The notes under the pieces are model-generated. The model searched no databases. It was not told the origin of the DNA and worked only from the letters and a program-made list of their open reading frames with translations. Positions 34,324-39,688 of a stretch of 39,688 nt of DNA are shown in pieces (positions within the stretch are counted from its first letter, which is position 1; every line of letters begins with the position of its first letter). Both the position numbers and the translations under genes were made by a program. The DNA is from Flavobacterium sp. (GTDB lineage Bacteria > Bacteroidota > Bacteroidia > Flavobacteriales > Flavobacteriaceae): contig NZ_PNJW01000025.1 of NCBI RefSeq assembly GCF_013822155.1, forward strand, positions 1 through 39,688, given 5' to 3'.

Positions 34324-35139
34324 ATGACACAAAAAAATATTTCTATTCACGTAGAAAAAGTAAATGAGCACATTGTACATTGGCTAAAAAACTATGCCTT
34401 AAACGCAAAAATAAACGGATTTGTTGTGGGAGTTTCCGGCGGAATAGACAGTGCTGTTACTTCCACCCTATGTGCTCAAACCGGATTAAAGACTTTGTGT
34501 GTGGAATTACCCATTCATCAAGCTGTCTCACATGTGAGTCGAAAAAAGGAACACATAGCTCAATTAAAAAAGCGTTTTTCAACTGTTGACAGCATTTCTA
34601 TTGATTTATCAGAAACCTTTGAGCACTTTAAAAAAACGGTTCCTTTTTCAGAAAACGAAGCAAAATTAAATTTGTCGCTTGCCAATACAAGAGCAAGATT
34701 ACGGATGACAACCCTGTATTATTTAGCAGGTATTCATGGTTTGTTAGTGGCCGGAACCGGAAATAAAGTAGAAGATTTCGGCGTTGGGTTTTACACAAAA
34801 TACGGTGATGGCGGAGTAGATTTAAGTCCGATTGCAGATTTAATGAAGTCAGAGGTATATGCTTTAGGGCACTATTTAAAAGTTCCGGATTCCATTTTAA
34901 ATGCTGCTCCAACCGATGGATTATTTGGAGATCACAGAAGTGACGAAGACCAATTAGGAGCCAGTTATGACGAATTAGAACAAGCCATGAATGCTGTTGA
35001 AGCAGGAAAAACAGCAACTGATTTTAAAGGAAGAAATTTAGAGGTTTTTAACATCTATAATCGGCTAAATTCAGCTAATAAACACAAAATGAACCCTATA
35101 CCGGTATGCAAAATTCCCAATGAATTAAGGCAAATCTAA
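34324..35139 (+). CDS. nadE: NAD+ synthase (ammonia-dependent type)
   Basis: A 271-residue cytoplasmic enzyme that amidates deamido-NAD to NAD in the last step of NAD synthesis. It has the PP-loop SGGIDS (38-43), LANTRARLRMTTLYYLA, GTGNKVEDFGVGFYTKYGDGGVDLSPI and APTDGLFGDHRSDEDQLG. Its length matches the short class without a fused glutaminase domain, so ammonia is probably the nitrogen donor unless a separate glutaminase is used. It is divergent from gldB. Confidence 0.97.
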   Translation: MTQKNISIHVEKVNEHIVHWLKNYALNAKINGFVVGVSGGIDSAVTSTLCAQTGLKTLCVELPIHQAVSHVSRKKEHIAQLKKRFSTVDSISIDLSETFEHFKKTVPFSENEAKLNLSLANTRARLRMTTLYYLAGIHGLLVAGTGNKVEDFGVGFYTKYGDGGVDLSPIADLMKSEVYALGHYLKVPDSILNAAPTDGLFGDHRSDEDQLGASYDELEQAMNAVEAGKTATDFKGRNLEVFNIYNRLNSANKHKMNPIPVCKIPNELRQI

Positions 35140-35192
35140 AATTTTTCTTAATTTTTTTTGTCAGAAATACATTCCATTAGAAAAAAATGTAG

Positions 35193-35200
35193 TATCTTTA
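35193..35200 (+). promoter_or_regulatory. -7 box TATCTTTA for the response regulator
   Basis: A seven-of-eight match to TAnnTTTG, about 50 bases before the ATG at 35250. Confidence 0.4.
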
Positions 35201-35249
35201 ACTGCCCTAAATAATTGATAATCATTTTTCAACCAAAATACCACTTATT

Positions 35250-35879
35250 ATGATTAAAGTTTGTTTAGCCGATAACCAACCCGTTGTACATTTCGGGGTG
35301 AAATCGTACTTTAAAGACCATGCAGAAATAAGTGTTGTAGGCCACGTTGGTAATTACAACATGATTTTAGACATGCTCAAAATTAAACCTGTCGATATCT
35401 TAGTTTTAGACTTAGAGTTAGAGGGTTTAACCAGTATTAATCTGGTCAAATACATTTTAAAAGAATTTCCGAGCACAAAAATTATTATTTTCAGTAATTT
35501 ATCTGAAAACATTTATGCTCCAAACTCTTTAAAAGCAGGTGTTTCTGCTTATTTACACAAAACATCCAAATTAGAAACCCTTGGCAATGTCATTGTTAAA
35601 GTTCATAATGGGGCCATTATATTTAATGATACCATTAAGAAAAACCTGGCTTTAATTGCTAAGCAGAATAAAAGTGAACGGCTGTATCGCAAACTTTCTA
35701 ACCGCGAAATTGAAGTTCTCCGCTTTTTAAGCGATGGTAAAAAGAATAACGAAATATCTAAAATTTTAGGATTGAATGAAAAAACGATCAGTACCTATAA
35801 ATTGCGATTGCTCACTAAATTGAATGTGACTAACTTGGTTGACTTAGTTAACAAAGCAAAAACACTGGAGATTGTATAA
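35250..35879 (+). CDS. NarL/LuxR-type response regulator
   Basis: A 209-residue DNA-binding response regulator. The receiver domain (1 to about 120) has the acidic pocket Asp8, the phosphoacceptor Asp54 in LVLDLELEG, a Ser/Thr in the IIFSN segment and the Lys of YLHKTS. The GerE/LuxR HTH (about 147-205) reads LSNREIEVLRFLSDGKKNNEISKI then NEKTISTYKLRLLTKL. No histidine kinase lies in the window, so the signal is unknown. The promoter box is TATCTTTA at 35193-35200. A strong hairpin terminator follows. Confidence 0.95.
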   Translation: MIKVCLADNQPVVHFGVKSYFKDHAEISVVGHVGNYNMILDMLKIKPVDILVLDLELEGLTSINLVKYILKEFPSTKIIIFSNLSENIYAPNSLKAGVSAYLHKTSKLETLGNVIVKVHNGAIIFNDTIKKNLALIAKQNKSERLYRKLSNREIEVLRFLSDGKKNNEISKILGLNEKTISTYKLRLLTKLNVTNLVDLVNKAKTLEIV

Positions 35880-35887
35880 AAATACTT

Positions 35888-35918
35888 AAAAAAAAGACCT
35901 CAAAAGAGGTCTTTTTTT
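35888..35918. terminator. Terminator after the response regulator
   Basis: A stem of up to 13 bp built on AGACCTC/GAGGTCT with A- and T-tracts on the sides, loop AAAA. It can act on both strands and marks the border with the toxin region. Confidence 0.9.
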
Positions 35919-36016
35919 AGTTATAATCCGATCGCATTCGGTCAATTCTACGGGTAAATTTATATTCTAATCTTGACTAATTTTGAGGAGTTTCGGTATA
36001 TTAAGTCATCTCTTTT

Positions 36017-36702
36017 TTAATATATAACTTTAATTCTACTGTCAATTTGCTCAATCTCTTTAAACGCCATCCCGGTAAAGCCTTGTTCTTCAATAGCTTG
36101 TTTAAATCTTTCTGAAACAAAATAACCATTCCCTTTTACTGGCATTAATATTAATCTGACTATATCAAAATTTATACTAGAAAAATTTAAAAATAATTTA
36201 TTAAAAATCAAGGTGTTTCCTTTGTATATTTCTCTATTCCAATCATCTTTATAATCCTTATAACTCAAATACTTTCTTTTTTCTGTTTCCTTAGTTTTAT
36301 ATTTAATTATTTCGAAATCAGATTTACTAAAGTCAATGATTCTCTCTTGACTAGGGCTAGATAAATGAAACAAACAATAATCTTTTAAAATTTCATCCGA
36401 ATATTGCACATTCAAATCCCATGTTTGAAATTCAGAAACTTTAAACTGTTTAATGAATTGTAAAAATTTTTTATCTATAACCAAGAAAACAGCTTCATTT
36501 ATTGCAGTAATTGTTAAATAAGTTGTCTTTTTAGCACTTTTTCTTAAGATAGGTTCCGGCAACTGAAAATGTTTTATTATTTCACTATAAAAACCAAACC
36601 ATATTCTTGAATATCATTAATATTTAGACACTCAATAGACTGAGGATATATACCTGTTTCATTAATATTCAAACCATTATTAGTTAACCAATAATATTTC
36701 AT
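36017..36702 (-). pseudogene. Second Imm11-like (DUF1629) immunity gene, frameshifted
   Basis: The start ATG at 36702 opens MKYYWLTNNGLNINETG, matching the start of the intact immunity protein (MKYFKLEYNSLNIQETG). That frame stops after about 41 codons. The remaining 181 residues continue in another frame from LPEPILRKSAK to the end (GYFVSERFKQAIEEQGFTG ... DSRIKVIY). The break is in an A5 run at 36589-36593 (T5 on the coding strand). Adding one base joins the frames and yields 228 residues, exactly the length of the neighbour at 37069. It may be truly broken, phase-variable at the homopolymer, or a sequencing error. It begins four bases after the stop of the orphan toxin module. Confidence 0.8.
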
Positions 36703-36706
36703 TTAA

Positions 36707-37068
36707 TTAATTTATTAGATTTGCTATTTGCCCAAGATTCATATTAGGATTATTTTGTATCAAAGTTTTTAATTCATCTGCAAATTCTTTAAGCTTTTGA
36801 TATGCTATACTTGGCGTAGGAGATATATTATTTAAATCTGTAAGCTTCTGTCCAACTATAACATTATATACATCATGACCAGTTAAGTGATTAGTAGTTG
36901 GTAAGGGCAAACCGTTTATTAAATCATTCATATGCCAAGAATCCCCCGATTTTGCAGCTTTTTGAACAATTGACTATTACAAAACTCCCATGGTGTTAAA
37001 TGATGTGCATGTTGCCCATTTGATACAAATGAACCCAAGCCTAAAACTTTTCTGGGTTTTGCTTTAAA
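36707..37068 (-). pseudogene. Orphan AHH-nuclease toxin C-terminal module, frameshifted, no start codon
   Basis: Directly after the TAG of the intact immunity gene an open frame without a start codon reads RKVLGLGSF ... HAHHLTPWEFCNSQ. After one frameshift near 36966 it continues VQKAAKSGDSWHMNDLINGL ... NHLTGHDVYN ... NMNLGQIANLIN and stops. This matches the last 115 residues of the full toxin at 37757 (RKILNI ... QAHHIMPWAF ... NMNLGQISNLISYP). All visible nuclease residues (AHH, HMN, NG.PLPT, H..GH) are kept. One restored base rejoins the frames. It is best read as a displaced toxin tip left after a new tip/immunity pair was inserted, and now decayed. Confidence 0.85.
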
Positions 37069-37755
37069 CTAATATATAACCTTTATCCTTTTATCCATTT
37101 CTTCTATTTCCTGAAATGCAAAACCAGTAAATCTTTTTTCTTCAATAGAATTTTTTAACCTTTCTGAAACATAATAACCTCCAAATGGAAAATTCCAAAT
37201 TCTAAACATATCTACTTCTATTTTGCTGAAATCTAAACTTAGTAGTTTGAATTTTAAAAAATCATCATCACTATTCTGAAACTTATTTTGAACAGTTAGA
37301 TAATTTTCATAATCTTTTATTATAATATCTTCCCCTAAAAATGATTGATCAGTAAATTTACCTTTATAAAACTTTGATTTCTCAAAATCGATAATTTCTT
37401 TTTGCAATGGGAAACTTAAAACGAACAAACTATAATCATCATAGTAATCATTTTTATGTTTAACTTTAATCTTCCATGATTCAAACTCTCCGATTTCAAA
37501 ATTTTTTATGAAATCAATAAAATAATTTTTCAAAATTAAAAATCTATTATTAACAGGGATTACATTTAAAATTGTTGTGGGTTTAGCTTTACTTTGCATA
37601 ATCGGGATGGGTAAATCAAAAGAAAAATCGATAGAACCTTCCATTGGAAAAATATTACTTTGAATATCACCTATTTTTTCAACTGACACACATTGAAATT
37701 GTGTGCCAGTTTCTTGTATATTGAGACTATTGTATTCTAACTTGAAATATTTCAT
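37069..37755 (-). CDS. Imm11-like (DUF1629) immunity protein
   Basis: A 228-residue cytoplasmic protein with no signal peptide. The C-terminal GGYYVSERLKNSIEEKRFTG with following FAFQEIEE resembles the end of the DUF1629/Imm11 family (SERLK..IE...TG). It starts one base after the stop of the toxin gene (TAAAATG), the usual toxin-then-immunity order, so it most likely protects the cell from the AHH nuclease of that toxin. A frameshifted homologue lies at 36017. The family name is from memory of the C-terminal motif and needs a profile search; the immunity role is supported mainly by position. Confidence 0.75.
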   Translation of the reverse strand: MKYFKLEYNSLNIQETGTQFQCVSVEKIGDIQSNIFPMEGSIDFSFDLPIPIMQSKAKPTTILNVIPVNNRFLILKNYFIDFIKNFEIGEFESWKIKVKHKNDYYDDYSLFVLSFPLQKEIIDFEKSKFYKGKFTDQSFLGEDIIIKDYENYLTVQNKFQNSDDDFLKFKLLSLDFSKIEVDMFRIWNFPFGGYYVSERLKNSIEEKRFTGFAFQEIEEMDKRIKVIY

Positions 37756-37756
37756 T

Positions 37757-39661
37757 TTAAGGATAACTAATTAGATTAGAAATTTGACCAAGATTCATAT
37801 TTTGATTCGCTTGAAATAGTCCTTTAATGTGATTGTTCAAACCTGTTAAAAAATTGTATGCTTGAGTTGGTGACATATTTTCTATTTGTGCACTATTTGC
37901 TTGTAAAATACTTTGTATTTTACTATTATACAAATTATGCCCTGTTAAATGATTAGAGGTTGGTAAAGGAAAACCATTTGAAAATTGATTCATATGAAAG
38001 GCATTATTTGATTTAGCAGCCTTTTGAACTAAATTGGATTCACTAAAAGCCCAAGGCATAATATGGTGTGCTTGTTTACTCGTATCAGTTATGTTTAAAA
38101 TTTTTCTTAAGTCAGCTCTTTTTCCAAAATCAATAATACCATTCGCTTTAACTAATAATTTCAATCCGTCTGCTCTTTTAGCAAATTTTATACCGGCAGA
38201 AAACCAACCTGCTACTGGAATTGTAGATGCAAAACTAAGAGTTGCATTTACACCGTCACCTTGTATCGAATAGATGACACCATTTGTTAAATCAGCAACC
38301 TCACCTATAACTGGGACTAATCCTGCAAAATCTAAAAGTAATTGAACAGTATCAACATAAGCCACAGCAAAAACCTTAACAGTTGACCAACTAGGATTTT
38401 CTTGCTTTATTACTGCACAATGGGCAATAAATAATCTTGCAAAGTTTATAGCATTGTTTGGGTCAATATATGATAGTAATGAATAGTCATCTACATAACT
38501 AAAAAAATCAGAATCAAGTGGTTGGCTAAAATAATTGTTTTCATGTGCATAAATAGTTGATTTAGCTGTTTCATATAATAATGATTGATCTTCAATTTGT
38601 GTTTTTAAATCATAAATTATTAATGCTAATTCACGAGCAAACTCCAAATCAGCATTCTCTGAATTCACATAATCTTTAATTAAATTTTTAATTTCTTCAG
38701 AAGCTCCCATAGGATAAGGGTTTTTTAACCAATAATATAAATCATCACCTGCAACTAGGAAAGAATTAAGGAAATTATCAAACATAAATCCTTCGTATTC
38801 TTCATATTCCAATGGTTTTGGTACTACTACAATCGAATTGGATTCAAATCCTGTTGTATAAACACCACTTGAACTACTACCAGGACCACCTCCAGAACCT
38901 GAACTAGAACTTCCATTGTTTGATCCTGTGCCAGATGAACCAGTTTGTGAAGATGAGCCTCCTCCAGGTCCTCCTGAACCGGAACAGACTGTCGTCACAA
39001 TCCAAGTACAAATCGAGCAACCACAATATTCCGGTCCATCAGGTGAACAAGGACAAAATGCTAAATTAAAACAATCTGAACTAACTACTAAGCTACCAAC
39101 AGGTCCGTTACTATCTGGAATTGATGAATTAACAATTGTTCCGTTTTCATAAACTGTCATGGATTTTAACGTATAATCGAGTTCGTAATTTTCAACAACT
39201 CCACTGTAGGTTTTTAAATCAAATTTCACATCTTTATTAGTAGGCAACCATCTATAAATTAGTGTCTTTAGACTATCTCCTTTTTCAACTATATGCAAAT
39301 TTTCAAAATAATAAGGACTGTTATTCTCAATTTCGTTTTTTATAACAATTGAATAACTAACATATCCTTCATTTGGCGTATAAACTAGTATTTTATCTAA
39401 GTCTAGAATCAAATGGGAATAAGATTCCTCCCTAGAGGTTGCTCTTGCAAATTTATTTTTTGATTTATTTTTCTTGGCAAAAGTTTCGACAACAGGTTTT
39501 AAATAAGGAACTTTTTCTAATGAAACTGTTTCTAATTTATAATTATGTACATGGGACTCTACGTTATTTATAACTTCGTGATTTAAACAACCTGTGAATA
39601 ATAAAGCTATTAATATCAAGTGAACGAACATTAATGTTCTAAATATTATACATTTTTTCAT
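37757..39661 (-). CDS. Polymorphic-toxin lipoprotein with C-terminal AHH nuclease
   Basis: A 634-residue protein. A lipoprotein signal peptide ends with FTGC (Cys25). An unassigned region (about 26-190) follows, then a Cys cluster (Cys197, 203, 205, 213, 215, 218, 226), then a Gly/Ser-rich linker (about 227-266). A helical region (about 285-430) leads into a pre-toxin segment (about 440-500: DFAGLVPVIGEVADLTNGVIYSI ... TIPVAGWFSAG), as in other polymorphic toxins. The tip (about 515-634) has AHH (531-533), FHMN, NGFPLPT and HLTGHNLYN, the pattern of AHH nucleases of the HNH/Endo VII group. It probably acts as a DNA- or RNA-cutting toxin against neighbouring cells. The immunity gene follows by one base. 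How it leaves the cell is unknown; no T9SS C-terminal domain is seen. Confidence 0.85.
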   Translation of the reverse strand: MKKCIIFRTLMFVHLILIALLFTGCLNHEVINNVESHVHNYKLETVSLEKVPYLKPVVETFAKKNKSKNKFARATSREESYSHLILDLDKILVYTPNEGYVSYSIVIKNEIENNSPYYFENLHIVEKGDSLKTLIYRWLPTNKDVKFDLKTYSGVVENYELDYTLKSMTVYENGTIVNSSIPDSNGPVGSLVVSSDCFNLAFCPCSPDGPEYCGCSICTWIVTTVCSGSGGPGGGSSSQTGSSGTGSNNGSSSSGSGGGPGSSSSGVYTTGFESNSIVVVPKPLEYEEYEGFMFDNFLNSFLVAGDDLYYWLKNPYPMGASEEIKNLIKDYVNSENADLEFARELALIIYDLKTQIEDQSLLYETAKSTIYAHENNYFSQPLDSDFFSYVDDYSLLSYIDPNNAINFARLFIAHCAVIKQENPSWSTVKVFAVAYVDTVQLLLDFAGLVPVIGEVADLTNGVIYSIQGDGVNATLSFASTIPVAGWFSAGIKFAKRADGLKLLVKANGIIDFGKRADLRKILNITDTSKQAHHIMPWAFSESNLVQKAAKSNNAFHMNQFSNGFPLPTSNHLTGHNLYNSKIQSILQANSAQIENMSPTQAYNFLTGLNNHIKGLFQANQNMNLGQISNLISYP

Positions 39662-39688
39662 AAAATAAAATTAAAAGTTAAAACTAAT

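Noticed and set aside
35920..36010. Possible attachment site or small RNA between the response regulator and the toxin region
   Set aside because: No direct repeat, integrase or tRNA is next to it and no stable hairpin was found beyond the terminator at 35888-35918.
36707..36931. Independent 74-residue gene starting MNDLINGL
   Set aside because: Its start is an internal Met of the toxin tip (HMNDLINGL); the sequence upstream continues the likeness in another frame, so it is a fragment of a frameshifted module.
38880..39000. Low-complexity region as a CRISPR-like or tandem DNA repeat
   Set aside because: It is simply the codons of a Gly/Ser-rich linker in the toxin protein, with no regular repeat unit or spacers.

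Overview
The window looks like a chromosomal segment of a Flavobacterium-type bacterium (Bacteroidota, Flavobacteriia). It is AT-rich. It carries gliding genes gldB and gldC, an exosortase XrtF pair, a short 287-residue primary sigma factor and an HYC_CC_PP protein beside a TonB-dependent receptor. Many promoters match the Bacteroidota form TTG-N19-TAnnTTTG. All calls come from reading the sequence; no database search was run.

Layout. 1-1862 (minus): the N-terminal part of a TonB-dependent receptor, cut by the window edge, preceded by a small Cys-rich HYC_CC_PP-type protein; together they look like a metal (probably copper) uptake or handling unit. 1903-4094 (minus): a beta-CASP metallo-beta-lactamase RNase-like protein, two bases downstream of an ATP-cone/PD-(D/E)XK nuclease fusion. 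4134-5112 (minus): exosortase XrtF and its membrane partner. 5181-12695 (plus): a GAF/fRMsr-like protein, rpsO, pnp, an outer-membrane beta-barrel protein, rpoD and rpe. 12717-14689 (minus): a CBS-pair protein, an M90-type zinc peptidase, tRNA-Arg(UCG) and a YqeY-like protein.

14836-30431 (minus) is a complete dcw cell-wall and division cluster: mraZ, rsmH, ftsL-like, ftsI-type PBP, murE, mraY, murD, ftsW, murG, murC, ftsQ, ftsA, ftsZ. Many junctions overlap or are only a few bases apart. Four GTGGTA repeats, three of them spaced exactly 10 bp, sit over the mraZ promoter and look like a MraZ operator.

30630-35879: a possible small membrane ORF, an alpha/beta hydrolase, engB, a surface-lipoprotein candidate, gldC-gldB, nadE and a NarL-type response regulator. 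Most of the inter-operon spaces hold clear hairpin terminators.

36017-39661 (minus) is the accessory part. A 634-residue lipoprotein ends in an AHH-type nuclease toxin domain and is followed one base later by an Imm11-like immunity gene. Directly after that gene's stop codon lies a second copy of the toxin C-terminal module without a start codon, then a second immunity gene. The orphan toxin module and the second immunity gene are each broken by one single-base frameshift; restoring one base gives the second immunity gene the same 228-codon length as the intact one. This looks like a displaced toxin/immunity cassette of a polymorphic toxin system.
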